This document shows positions 1 to 9,063 of a stretch of 64,000 nucleotides of DNA, piece after piece (the first letter of the stretch is position 1; every line of letters starts with the position of its first letter). Source of the stretch: Desulfosarcina alkanivorans. GTDB lineage: Bacteria > Desulfobacterota > Desulfobacteria > Desulfobacterales > Desulfosarcinaceae. The stretch spans positions 7,048,001-7,112,000 of the forward strand of contig NZ_AP021874.1 of NCBI RefSeq assembly GCF_009688945.1, given 5' to 3'. The translations under genes and the position numbers were made by a program. The notes under the pieces were generated by a model, which worked only from the letters and a program-made list of their open reading frames with translations, was not told where the DNA came from and did no database searches.

Positions 1-1
1 C

Positions 2-643
2 ATGGTGCTGGTGTGGGGCTTTCTGTCCCGCGGCAACGACGGCTTGACCCTGGTGATGGTGGCCATCAACTCGCTGACCATGCTGCTGCTCTACGGCGTG
101 CTGGGGGGCTTTTTGCTGGGTGTGGGACGGCTGCCGGTGCCCTGGCAGGCGCTTTTGCTGTCCATCGGCATTTACGTGGCCCTGCCACTGGTGGCCGGCT
201 ACTTTTCCCGACGCTGGATCATCGCCGCCAGGGGAGAGGCGTGGTTCAAGGAGAAGTTTCTGCACGTGCTCACGCCCATCACCATCCTTGCCCTGCTGCT
301 CACCCTGGTGCTGCTCTTCTCGTTCAAGGGAGAGGTAATTCTGGGCAACCCATTGACCATCGTCTGGATCGCGGTGCCGCTGTTCATCCAGACGGTGCTC
401 ATTTTCTGCCTGGGATACGGCCTGGCGCGACTGCTGAAGCTGCGCTACGAGGATGCCGCACCCGCGGCCATGATCGGGGCATCGAACCACTTCGAAGTGG
501 CCATCGCCACCTCGACCATGCTGTTCGGCCTGTCATCCGGGGCGGCCCTGGCCACGGTGGTGGGCGTGCTCATCGAGGTGCCGGTGATGCTCATGCTGGT
601 CAAGGTCTGCCTCAATACCCGATCGTGGTTCAGGCCGGCTTGA
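2..643 (+). CDS. acr3: Acr3-type arsenite efflux permease, C-terminal part
   Basis: This is the C-terminal 213 residues of a polytopic inner-membrane protein, cut by the window edge; the family is usually about 350 residues, so roughly the first 40% is missing. It shows five or six hydrophobic segments and the near-C-terminal stretch GASNHFEVAIATSTMLFG, which is characteristic of Acr3 (bile acid:sodium symporter superfamily) arsenite exporters. Acr3 extrudes As(III) using the proton motive force. No arsR or arsC lies on the visible side; the next gene is unrelated. The true start is outside the window, so the ATG at position 2 should not be read as the initiation codon. Confidence 0.85.
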   Translation: MVLVWGFLSRGNDGLTLVMVAINSLTMLLLYGVLGGFLLGVGRLPVPWQALLLSIGIYVALPLVAGYFSRRWIIAARGEAWFKEKFLHVLTPITILALLLTLVLLFSFKGEVILGNPLTIVWIAVPLFIQTVLIFCLGYGLARLLKLRYEDAAPAAMIGASNHFEVAIATSTMLFGLSSGAALATVVGVLIEVPVMLMLVKVCLNTRSWFRPA

Positions 644-766
644 CGCCCCAGGGTGACCCGGCTGCGCCGGGTGTGCGAAGCGGATTCAGGCCGGTCGCCG
701 CACCTTGACTTTTGCCGGGGTTCGTGCCTATGGACACCAATTTCCAATCAACCGGGAGGTGAAGAC

Positions 767-1174
767 ATGAAACCGATCAGAACGACCGCCAAGCCGGTCA
801 GCTGGCTGATGGCGATCCTCATGATGGTCATCGCAGCCCCCTGTCCGACCGTTTTTGCTGCCATGGTCACTGCCGAAACGATTCTCGACGCGGACCGCGT
901 CGCCGATGCACGGGCCTATGTCGACGCCGTGCTGTCCAGGGAAGAGGTCACATCCGCCCTGACTGCCCAGGGCATAGACGTGCGTGAGGCCATGCTGAGA
1001 ACCCGCGCGCTTTCCGATGCCGAGATCCTCAGCCTGGCCGACCGGATGGAACACCTGCCCGCCGGAGGGGGCGCGTTCGAAACGGTCCTCGTCGTCGGCC
1101 TGATCGTTTTTCTGGTGCTGCTGTTTACGGATATTGCCGGCGCGACCGATATTTTTCCTTTTGTCAGAAAATAA
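767..1174 (+). CDS. PA2779-like small membrane protein
   Basis: A 135-residue protein with a hydrophobic N-terminal segment (residues about 11-28, ending in an Ala-rich signal-like site) and a second membrane span near the C-terminus (about 104-121, rich in V, L, I and F). The middle is a short charged helical region. This matches the PA2779 family, found next to PA2778-type cysteine peptidases. The start at 767 is chosen because GGGAGGTG sits just upstream; an upstream in-frame start would add a 38-residue non-hydrophobic extension. It overlaps the next gene slightly, suggesting translational coupling. Function is unknown; a role in envelope peptide processing or export is inferred from the partner only. 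Confidence 0.75.
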   Translation: MKPIRTTAKPVSWLMAILMMVIAAPCPTVFAAMVTAETILDADRVADARAYVDAVLSREEVTSALTAQGIDVREAMLRTRALSDAEILSLADRMEHLPAGGGAFETVLVVGLIVFLVLLFTDIAGATDIFPFVRK

Positions 1175-2141
1175 CACCCCGATCACGACTGTTTGCGGAT
1201 CCCAAGCAGGCGGCCGGCACCGGTGCCGATTCGCACTGATCCTGGCACTGGCTGCGGCCATGGCCGGTTGTGCGGGGCCCGGTGTGATCAGGTGGCCCGC
1301 AGCCACAGGCGACTCCCCTGATCCATACCTGCTGTCCACGGTTCCCTTTTTCCCCCAGGAGGACAATCAGTGCGGCCCGGCGGCCCTGGCGATGGCACTG
1401 GCATGGAGCGGCGTGCCGGCCACTCCCCGGGGGCTGGCGGATCAGGTCTTCACACCGGCGCTGAAGGGCAGCCTTCAGCCGGCGATGATCGCAGCCGTGC
1501 GCAGGCACGGCAGGATTGCCTGCCTGCTGGCCGGACCGGAGTCCCTGATCGAAGAAATCGCCGCCGGGCACCCCGTCATCGTGCTTCAGAACCTGGGGCT
1601 TTCCTGGTATCCCGTCTGGCACTATGCCGTTGTGGTTGGACTGGACCTCGATGGCGGCCAGGTGATCCTGCACTCAGGAACGACCCCCGGCAAGCCGGTT
1701 TCCCTCAAAACCTTTGAAACCACCTGGGCACGAAGCGGCTTCTGGGGCCTGATGGTGCTGCCGCCGTCCCGGCTGCCCGCCGCCGCCAGCGAAAAGGATT
1801 ACCTGCTGGCCGTCGGCCAGCTGGAACGCCTGGGCCGCTGGGAAACCGCCGCCCGGGGTTATGCGACCGCCCTGACCCGCTGGCCGGACAGCCTGCCTGC
1901 CCGCATGGGGCTGGGGGTGTGTCGATACGAGACCGGAGACCTGCAATCGGCCGAGGCGATTTTCCGGGCCGCGACGGTCACGTTTCCCGGAGAAGGCGCC
2001 CCCTTCAACAACCTGGCCCAGGTGCTCATGGACCAGGGCAGAAAGGCGGAGGCCCTTGACGCAGCCATGCGCGCCGTTCAATGCGGCGGGCCGTTGAAAG
2101 CGCATTTCGAAAGCACCCTCGAAGCCATCCGCAACCGATGA
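1161..2141 (+). CDS. PA2778-like C39 cysteine peptidase lipoprotein with TPRs
   Basis: About 326 residues. A lipoprotein signal (hydrophobic stretch ending LAAAMAGC) predicts attachment at Cys37. A papain-like C39 domain follows: NQCGPAAL contains the likely nucleophile Cys71, and WHYAVVVG supplies the likely catalytic His154. Residues from about 215 onward form tetratricopeptide helices. This is the standard architecture of PA2778-family peptidases, paired with the upstream PA2779-like protein. Only TTG codons (1134 or 1161) lie ahead of the signal peptide; 1161 is preferred because it gives the shorter overlap with the upstream gene. The TGA stop overlaps the ATG of the next gene. The substrate is unknown. 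Confidence 0.75.
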   Translation: MSENNTPITTVCGSQAGGRHRCRFALILALAAAMAGCAGPGVIRWPAATGDSPDPYLLSTVPFFPQEDNQCGPAALAMALAWSGVPATPRGLADQVFTPALKGSLQPAMIAAVRRHGRIACLLAGPESLIEEIAAGHPVIVLQNLGLSWYPVWHYAVVVGLDLDGGQVILHSGTTPGKPVSLKTFETTWARSGFWGLMVLPPSRLPAAASEKDYLLAVGQLERLGRWETAARGYATALTRWPDSLPARMGLGVCRYETGDLQSAEAIFRAATVTFPGEGAPFNNLAQVLMDQGRKAEALDAAMRAVQCGGPLKAHFESTLEAIRNR

Positions 2142-3583
2142 CAGCCGCCCGACAAGCACCCCATTCACCCGGAAACGATTACCCGCGTGTGCACGTGTTG
2201 AAACGGTCCTCACCATCCGAAAAAGAGCCAGTCGACCCGGCAGTCATCGTCCGGCGGGTCATCGACGCCTGCGCGGACTGCGACACCTGCCGGTTTCTGA
2301 TGAACGAAGACTGCCTGTTCTTCCCGGCGCTTTACCGGCTGGTGGACCGGGAGGCCGCTGACGGCCGGCCATGCAGTGGGCGCGCGCTACGGGGTCTGGT
2401 CGAATTGTGCTCCCTTTGCGGGCTGTGTCCCTGTCCCGACATCCGCAACGATGTGATCCGGGCCAAAAGCGGCTATGTCCGTGAATCCGGCATGGCCCCG
2501 GCCCATCGCCTGATGGCCGATGTTCAGCGACTCGGACGCATCTGCGGCATGGCTCCGGATGCGGTCAATGCGGCCCTGTCAGTGGGTCCGGTTCATCGGA
2601 TGGTCAGCCGGCTGGCCGGCATCCATCCCCGGCGGCGCCTGCCGCGGTTCCCCCAAGAGAGCTTTTTCAGCTGGGCCCGGAGAAAGGGCCTGTGCCGCCC
2701 TCCTGAAAACGGTCCCGGGGTGGCCTACTTTGCGGGCTGCACGGCCGGCTATCTTTTCCCCGAGGTGGCCCGGGCGGCAGTCAGGGTCCTGCAGCACAGC
2801 CAGCTCAAGGTGATGGTTCCGCCCCAGCAGTGCTGCGGCATGCCCACCCTGGTGGAAGGCGACGCCGCCCTTACCCGGCGGCGGGTGCAGGCCAATCTCG
2901 ACGCCCTTCTGGCGGCCCGCCGCATGGGCTTCGATCCGGTGTGCTCCTGCCCCACCTGCGGTTTTTTGATGAAGGTGCTGATGAAAGAGGGGGCCTGCCA
3001 TTCAAACGCCTATCAGCAGTCGGTCGGCGCCGCCGCCAACGAGATCAAGATCCCGGACGGTGCGGGCGGCGGTCGCTTCCTGCACCTCAGTAAATCCCTG
3101 TATGCCGGCAGGCTCAGGGACGATGGCCTGTTCAGCGATCTTGACCCGATGGATCGCCTGGCGCTGTCCGAAGGCGTGGCCGATATGGGCCAATACCTCC
3201 TGAAGCGGCTCGACGGGCGACACCTGGACGTCCCTTTTCAACCGATTGCCGGACGGATGGCGTACTTCGCCCCATGCCACCAGCGGGAACAGAAAATTGG
3301 CAGCCCCTATGTGCGTCTGCTGGCCCTGATTCCCGGACTGACCATCGAACCGGTTGGCGGGCCCATGGATTGCTGTGGCATGGGCGGGAGTCTGGGGTAC
3401 AAAAAATCGTTCCACGACGCCTCGGTCTCCCTTGGCGCCGGCCTCATGCAGAAAATCAGGGCCGCTGCGCCCCAGGCGGTGATCACCGACTGCCTGAGCT
3501 GCCGGCTCCAGTTCCGGCATTTGCTGCCTTTTCCGGTTTTCCACCCCCTTGAATTGCTTGCCAGGGCCTGCGAGCCCGGTTAA
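2138..3583 (+). CDS. GlpC/HdrD-like iron-sulfur protein with two CCG domains
   Basis: 481 residues. The N-terminal part has two Cys clusters (C45, C48, C51 and CSLCGLCPCP near 91-99) in 4Fe-4S ferredoxin-like spacing. Two CCG (DUF3483/HdrB-type) modules follow: QQCCGMP with SCPTCGF, and APCHQ with CCGMGGSLGYKK and DCLSCRLQ. This is the layout of GlpC, GlcF and HdrD electron-transfer subunits. The ATG overlaps the preceding TGA, so it is probably co-translated with the C39 peptidase although no functional link is obvious. No FAD dehydrogenase partner is adjacent, so its electron donor is unknown. The second Cys cluster is condensed compared with a classical CxxCxxCxxxCP motif. Confidence 0.8.
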   Translation: MTAARQAPHSPGNDYPRVHVLKRSSPSEKEPVDPAVIVRRVIDACADCDTCRFLMNEDCLFFPALYRLVDREAADGRPCSGRALRGLVELCSLCGLCPCPDIRNDVIRAKSGYVRESGMAPAHRLMADVQRLGRICGMAPDAVNAALSVGPVHRMVSRLAGIHPRRRLPRFPQESFFSWARRKGLCRPPENGPGVAYFAGCTAGYLFPEVARAAVRVLQHSQLKVMVPPQQCCGMPTLVEGDAALTRRRVQANLDALLAARRMGFDPVCSCPTCGFLMKVLMKEGACHSNAYQQSVGAAANEIKIPDGAGGGRFLHLSKSLYAGRLRDDGLFSDLDPMDRLALSEGVADMGQYLLKRLDGRHLDVPFQPIAGRMAYFAPCHQREQKIGSPYVRLLALIPGLTIEPVGGPMDCCGMGGSLGYKKSFHDASVSLGAGLMQKIRAAAPQAVITDCLSCRLQFRHLLPFPVFHPLELLARACEPG

Positions 3584-3775
3584 CATGATTTTCACCACAT
3601 CTGGTTCAAGATCAGGTCCCCCCACCCGATATACTATCGGTACGGTGTGGCAAGGGTTGCGTCCGGCAATGGCATGATCAGTGATTGGGTGAGCCCCTTT
3701 CCCTGAATGCCGTCTGACCATTTTTGTGCTCATCGCCTTGTGCCGGCAGTGACCATTTTAAAATGAAAGCGACGA

Positions 3776-5663
3776 TTGAGATTCACTTTTCCTGAACGCC
3801 ATGTCAACCATTGGGCCCGCCTGGAGCGGCGGTTTATGCCCGCATCGGCGTGGGCCGGTGATCCGCTGACCTTCTGGCGGGAGCGGATTCTGTTCATCAT
3901 CTGCTTTCTGGTCAGCACCCTGGGCGTTGTGGTCCTGATTCCCTCGATCACCCTGGCTTTTCTGGAAGGCCTGTGGACTGTCGTCGTTCTGGACACGGCC
4001 GCCTACCTCTTCCAGTTGATCGACACGCTGGTGCCCCTGGCGATTGCCCTGATGCTGAATGACCTGAAAAAGGCCCTGTCCAAAGAGCAGGAGACCAGCG
4101 CCAGCATGCGGGAGAGCCAGTCCCGCTATCGGACCCTGGCCAAAAATTTCCCCAATGGGGCGCTGTGCCTGATCGACCATGACTTCCGGTTTCTGGCGGC
4201 CGATGGACAGGAATTGCAGAAACACCGCCTCAGCAGTGACCGACTCATCGGGCGGACGGTCGATCAGGTCATGCCGGAAATAGCAGGCATCATCAGAACC
4301 GAATGCGCCCGGGTCTTTCAGGGCATCATCACCGTCGCCCGCGACGGGGCGATCATCGATGTCAATTCCGCATTTGTCGAGATCCTCGGTGCGCCCTCCA
4401 GACAGGCGGTTCTCGAGGCCAACGCCTTCCGGTCCCCGCACATCCAGCTCACCCGGTTTCCGGACCAGCTTAAAGATTGCATGGACCACGGTTCTTCTGG
4501 GGCCCATGAGACCTCCTTTACGAGCAGCTGGAATACATCCGTTTATCTGCGCTGCGCTACCTGTTGAGCCCACTGATGCATTCCAATGGCGACATCTATG
4601 CCGCGATCATCATTATCGGGGACATCACCAAGGAGCGCAGCCAGGAAGAACAGCTGCGGCGGGCACAAAAATGGAGGCGCCGGGGCTTCTGGCAGGCGGC
4701 GTGGCCCACGACCTCAACAATGTATTGTCCGGCATCGTGAGCTACCCGGAACTGCTTTTGCTGGATCTGCCCGACAACAGTCCGTTGCGCGATCCGGTAA
4801 TGACCATCCAGCGGTCCGGCCAGCGGGCGGCCGAGATCGTTCAGGACCTGCTTACGCTTGCCCGCCGTGGTGTTGTCAGTATCGCCGTGATGAATATCAA
4901 CCGGATGGTGTCGGAGTATCTCGATTCTCCCGAATTCGATAAACTGACCTCGCACCACCCGACCCTTCAGATCGAGACCCGGCTCCGGGCTGATCTGCTC
5001 GACGTGAACGGTTCCGCCATCCACATCAAAAAGACGATCATGAACCTGGTGTCCAACGCAGCGGAGGCCCATCCCAGGGGCGGGAACATACTCATTTCAA
5101 CGGAAAACCGCTATGTGGACCGGCGTATTGAAGGGTACGACAATGTGAAGGCGGGCGAGTACGCGGTCCTGAGCGTCGAAGGGCAGGGGACCCGCTTTGA
5201 GCTCTATTTTCCGGCCACGCGAAAGCAACTGGCCGCAGATAAAGCCGCCGTGCCCATGGACGCCTACACGGGAAATGGTGAAACGATCCTGATTGTGGAT
5301 GACGTAAAAGAGCAGCGCGTGATCGCTTCCGGGATTCTGGGGCGGCTGAACTATCGCCCCGTATCCGTGGCCAGCGGGGAAGGGGCCGTGGACTATCTCG
5401 ACACCCATGGCGTCGACCTGGTTCTGCTGGACATGGTCATGGATCCCGGTATGGACGGGATTGACACGTACCGGCGGATCCGCGGCCTTCATCCGGAGCA
5501 AAAAGCCATCATCGCCAGCGGTTTTTCAGAAACCGAGCGGGTGAAGACGGCCATCGAACTGGGGGTCCGGCAGTACATCAGAAAACCGTATACCATCGAG
5601 AAGATCGGGGTTGCCGTCAAACGGGCGCTGCGGCAACAGACCGCAATGGACGCGGATCGGTGA
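3776..5663 (+). pseudogene. Decayed hybrid PAS histidine kinase/response regulator
   Basis: Coding signal runs through three frames. Frame 2 (3776 to about 4505) encodes membrane segments and PAS-like sequence (LIDHDFRFLAADGQELQKH). Frame 1 (about 4510-4670) encodes the PAS end (LEYIRLSALRYLLSPLMHSN, then DITKERSQEEQL). Frame 3 (about 4671-5663) encodes the His box GGVAHDLNN, an N box and a receiver domain (ILIVDDVKEQ, LLDMVMDPGMDG). The second frame change is at a run of five A where six would restore reading into KMEAPGLLAGG. In the ATPase domain, GEYAVLSV joins directly to EGQGTRFELYFP, so the D, F and G boxes (about 50 residues) are missing. The stretch near 4000 also looks shortened. The result is unlikely to be a working kinase. 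Confidence 0.85.
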
Positions 5664-6036
5664 CAGGGACTCCTGTGGACCCCGCCCGGCCGGCCCGATC
5701 CGTGCAACATGCCCCACCTGGCGGTAGACTGCGCCACCAATACAACCTCCTGTAATTTATTATCATACACACATCTCATGGGCTCGCCGGTGCACCTTGC
5801 CCCGGTCCGGGCCCCCGGACGGGCCGGCCGCCATCCTGACGATGGATGATTGGTTTAATAATGATATCAAACGGTTGATATTCTGCCGACGCCTCTGTGC
5901 TACGGTGGCACAACTTGTGCGATGGTTCAGTTGGCAAAGGGCTGGGGGCCGGTGGGCCGGCCGCCTGTGATTTAACTTTTTAACCGATGCATCCATAAAC
6001 GGCCATGGACGCATGGCACATAAAAGGAGGCCTTCG
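5664..6036. other. Intergenic region, 373 bp
   Basis: No gene is supported. It contains an A+T-rich patch near 5745-5770 and 5845-5890 that could hold the promoter of the GcvH-like gene, and ends in a strong AAAGGAGG Shine-Dalgarno at 6022-6029. Confidence 0.4.
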
Positions 6037-6942
6037 ATGAAAGCAACCGCCAAGCCGAAAACCGGACGTCCCCTTGTCTATTCCATGACCAATGACCTGT
6101 GCGTCTGGAGCCGCGCCGGCATTCTCAAAGCGATGCGCTGTTTCAATGCATTCGACTGCCTTGGCTGTTCACTGGATAAACGGGTCCTGACCGATTTCAA
6201 GAAAAGACAGGAGTGGGCAGGCGCCACCGATACCCGTCCCGTGAGAATGCGGCTGATGATGAAACAGGGCAAGTGCCGCCACATGCTCAGCGGCCGGGTT
6301 TCCTACAGCCTGTGCTCCTACGGCTACAATTGCGCCCAATGCCCCTATGATCAGATGATCGAAGACACCAGCTACCTCCCCAATTTGAAATCCGCCCGCT
6401 GCGACCAGACATCCGGATTTGATGTGGCCAGGGACCATTATTACCATTTCGGCCACACATGGGCCCGGGTGGAATATGGCGGCCGCGTGCGTGTCGGCAT
6501 CGATGACTTTGCCTTCCGCCTGCTGGGCCGGCAGGACGAAATCGAGCTTCCCCGCCTGGGGGACACGGTTGGACAGGGCCGGACACAGGCCGTCATCCGG
6601 CGTTCGGGAATGGAAGCGGAAACCCTGAGCCCGGTTGACGGAAAGGTGGTGGCGGTTAACCAGCACGTCGTCAACCACGCCGGCACGGCCAATGACGCGC
6701 CCTACGATGAGGGGTGGCTCATGGTGATCCAGCCCACCCGCCTGCGTAAAAACCTGAAAAACCTTTTCTTCGGCAACGAGAGCCTGGCATGGATCGATGA
6801 TGAGGCCGGGCGGCTCACCACCCTTCTTGGGGAAAGCTGCGGCTACCGGATGGCGGCGACCGGCGGCGACGCCATCGACGATATCTACGGCGCCGTTCCG
6901 GAAATCGGATGGGACCGGCTGGTGGAGGAGTTTCTCGGCTGA
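6037..6942 (+). CDS. GcvH-like protein with Cys-rich N-terminus, no lipoyl lysine
   Basis: 301 residues. The C-terminal half (from about 130) has the glycine-cleavage H-protein fold: HTWARVEYGGRVRVGIDDFAFRLLG, then LSPVDGKVVAVNQHV and the GWLMVIQP strand. In H proteins the lipoylated Lys sits seven residues before the SPV of the second hairpin; here that position is Gly (RRSGMEAETLSPV), so classical lipoylation is not expected. The N-terminal half has two Cys clusters (CFNAFDCLGC and CSYGYNCAQCPYDQ) that could bind metal or an Fe-S cluster. The start at 6037 follows AAAGGAGG with ideal spacing. There are no gcvT/P genes nearby. Such proteins occur in sulfate reducers; the role is unknown. Confidence 0.75.
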   Translation: MKATAKPKTGRPLVYSMTNDLCVWSRAGILKAMRCFNAFDCLGCSLDKRVLTDFKKRQEWAGATDTRPVRMRLMMKQGKCRHMLSGRVSYSLCSYGYNCAQCPYDQMIEDTSYLPNLKSARCDQTSGFDVARDHYYHFGHTWARVEYGGRVRVGIDDFAFRLLGRQDEIELPRLGDTVGQGRTQAVIRRSGMEAETLSPVDGKVVAVNQHVVNHAGTANDAPYDEGWLMVIQPTRLRKNLKNLFFGNESLAWIDDEAGRLTTLLGESCGYRMAATGGDAIDDIYGAVPEIGWDRLVEEFLG

Positions 6943-7043
6943 TGTGCCATGCGACAATGGGGGATCTCGGGATTATGAGATGGGGGATCTGAGATCGGGA
7001 TCGGGACTCCGACCTTCGACCGCTGTCCTCGGGATTGAGCGAT

Positions 7044-7590
7044 TCAACGGCGCCGGGTGAAAAGATGGCGCAGCCGGCGGGATATTTCAACCTGGCAGGC
7101 GTCACAGAACAGGGGGGGCAGCTGATCCAGTTTTTCAAGGCTGTTGGAATAGTGCATCAGACAGGCCGCCTTCCGGCAGTGTCCGATACCGATGAGGTGG
7201 CCGACTTCGTGGAGACCGATTTTCACCGCCCGGGTACAGGTGACGTCTGTTTTCTCATCGGCGAGCCGGAAAAGGGATATGAGGGCGGCGTTGCCGCCCA
7301 GCTGGGATTCACCAAAGGCAAACGTAAGGATCGGGGTGCAGATGTCCACCCGGGTCACCCCCAGCGTCAGGGGGACGCCGCCCGCATCCGCTGCCAGCAC
7401 CTTGATAATCTTCAGGGCATCATATTGATGCCTGCCGTGCTCGTAGGCGTAGTCGGGATCGGGTTGTCCGGGCCTTACATCGGTATTCAGCCCCATTACC
7501 GCCTGGAGGTTGGCGGCCACAACGGATACGGCCAGTTCATCGACAGCCCCCAGCGGGACGACCTGAAGGTGGACCGCCTCATGTTTTAAG
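7044..7590 (-). CDS. amzA: Archaemetzincin-type zinc metalloprotease
   Basis: The C-terminal part carries the full archaemetzincin signature HEVGHLIGIGHCRKAACLMHY followed by FCDAC: the extended HExxHxxGxxH zinc site plus the family's four-Cys second zinc site. The first conventional start (GTG at 7520) would omit sequence that matches the family N-terminus (VHLQVVPLGAVDEL), which reads in frame back to about 7590 with only non-standard initiation codons (ATT, ATC, CTG) after a TGA. An ATG near 7577 is in a different frame, so either a rare start codon is used or there is a frameshift near the start. It lies downstream of the sigma-54 regulator on the same strand. Substrate unknown. Confidence 0.75.
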
Positions 7591-7627
7591 ATTTTATTCC
7601 CAATGGGTTTTCACGTCCGGATAGCGG

Positions 7628-8980
7628 TTAAGGGCGGTTTATCTGATGCCGTTTGATCTTTCTTCGCAGGGTGCTCCGGTCAATCCCCAGCTGTTTGGCG
7701 GCCCTGCTGATATTCCAGTTGCAGGCCGCCAGCGCGGCGTGGATATGGTTGATTTCCATATCCCTCAGGGTCAACGGGCCCATATTGCAGACATCGGCTT
7801 CCGGGTTGAGAAACGTCAGTTCCCGGGCTCCGATCATCCTGCCCCTTGCAATCACCACGGCCCTTTCGATGACGTTTCGAAGCTCTCTCACATTGCCCGG
7901 CCACCGGTAGGCGGTCAGCATGCCGATGGCTCTCTGGGTGAATCCCTCCAGGAATTTGCCGGTTTCCTCGACATAGTGTTTTAAAAAGTGGTCGGCCAGA
8001 ACCGGCACATCTTCCAGACGCTCGCGCAGGGGGGGGATCTGGAGGCTGATGACATTGATGCGATAGAAGAAATCTTCCCTGAAGCGGTGTTCACGAATCA
8101 GGCGGGGCAGGTTCTGGTGGGTGGCGCTGATCAGCCTGAACTCGCTTTTTACGGGCTGGCTGCCGCCCACGCGCAGGAACTGTTTTTCCTCCAGGGCCCG
8201 CAACAGGCTGATCTGCATTTTTGACGAAATCTCACCGATCTCATCGAGAAAAAGGGTGCCGTTGTCCGCCATTTCAAGGCGCCCCCGCCTGGTTTTGACA
8301 GCCCCGGTAAAGGCGCCTCTTTCATGCCCGAACAACTCACTTTCGAGGATGGATTCCGTCAGGGCACCGCAGTTGACGGCGATAAACGGCCCCTCGGACC
8401 GCAGGCTCTGCTGCTGGATGGCCCTTGCCACCAGGTCCTTGCCGACACCGGTTTCGCCGGTAATCAGCACCGGCGCAAGGGAGGGGCCTATTTCTTTTAT
8501 GGTGGCAAACACCTTCTGCATGGGTTCCGAATGGATGACCATGGCATGATGAAGCGATGCCTGGTGATCCATCAGCTGCTCACGAAGGGCCAGGTTTTCC
8601 TCCTTCAGGGCTTTTGTGGCCATGATCCGTTCCATGAGCAGGGACAGTTCATCCGGGTCAAAGGGTTTGCACAGGTAATCGCTGGCCCCCAGCTTCATGG
8701 CTTCCACCGCCGTCTGGATGGACCCATGGGCGGTGATCATGATCACCATCGCATCCGGCTGTTTTTCCTTGAGCCGGGACAACAGCTCAATGCCGTCCAT
8801 TCCCGGCATTTTTATATCCAGCAGGTATACGTCAAATGCGCTGTCCTCGACTCGTGCCAGTGCGTCAAAGCCGGAAGAGGCCGTTTCCACCTGATAGCCA
8901 TCCTTTGCGAACCACGCGGAAAGGGCTTCACAGATGGTTTCCTCATCATCCACAACCATGATTCTGGTGGAAAGACGCAT
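7628..8980 (-). CDS. NtrC-family sigma-54-dependent response regulator
   Basis: 450 residues in the standard order: receiver domain (DDE at 11-13, phosphoacceptor Asp55 in LLDIKMPGMDG, conserved KPF), AAA+ domain with Walker A GETGVGKD and the sigma-54-contact loop GAFTGA, and a C-terminal Fis-type helix-turn-helix (NISRAAKQLGIDRSTLRRKI). It should activate sigma-54 promoters when phosphorylated. The start at 8980 is preferred because AGGAG lies 6 bp upstream. The histidine kinase immediately upstream on the same strand (9064-10638) is its obvious cognate sensor. Confidence 0.92.
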   Translation of the reverse strand: MRLSTRIMVVDDEETICEALSAWFAKDGYQVETASSGFDALARVEDSAFDVYLLDIKMPGMDGIELLSRLKEKQPDAMVIMITAHGSIQTAVEAMKLGASDYLCKPFDPDELSLLMERIMATKALKEENLALREQLMDHQASLHHAMVIHSEPMQKVFATIKEIGPSLAPVLITGETGVGKDLVARAIQQQSLRSEGPFIAVNCGALTESILESELFGHERGAFTGAVKTRRGRLEMADNGTLFLDEIGEISSKMQISLLRALEEKQFLRVGGSQPVKSEFRLISATHQNLPRLIREHRFREDFFYRINVISLQIPPLRERLEDVPVLADHFLKHYVEETGKFLEGFTQRAIGMLTAYRWPGNVRELRNVIERAVVIARGRMIGARELTFLNPEADVCNMGPLTLRDMEINHIHAALAACNWNISRAAKQLGIDRSTLRRKIKRHQINRP

Positions 8981-9063
8981 GATCGACTCCTGAAGATGCA
9001 ACGACTTCCAGGGATGGTGAACGCGTGCGCAAGGCGCGGGTCAAGGCTTTTGAAAACCGAATT

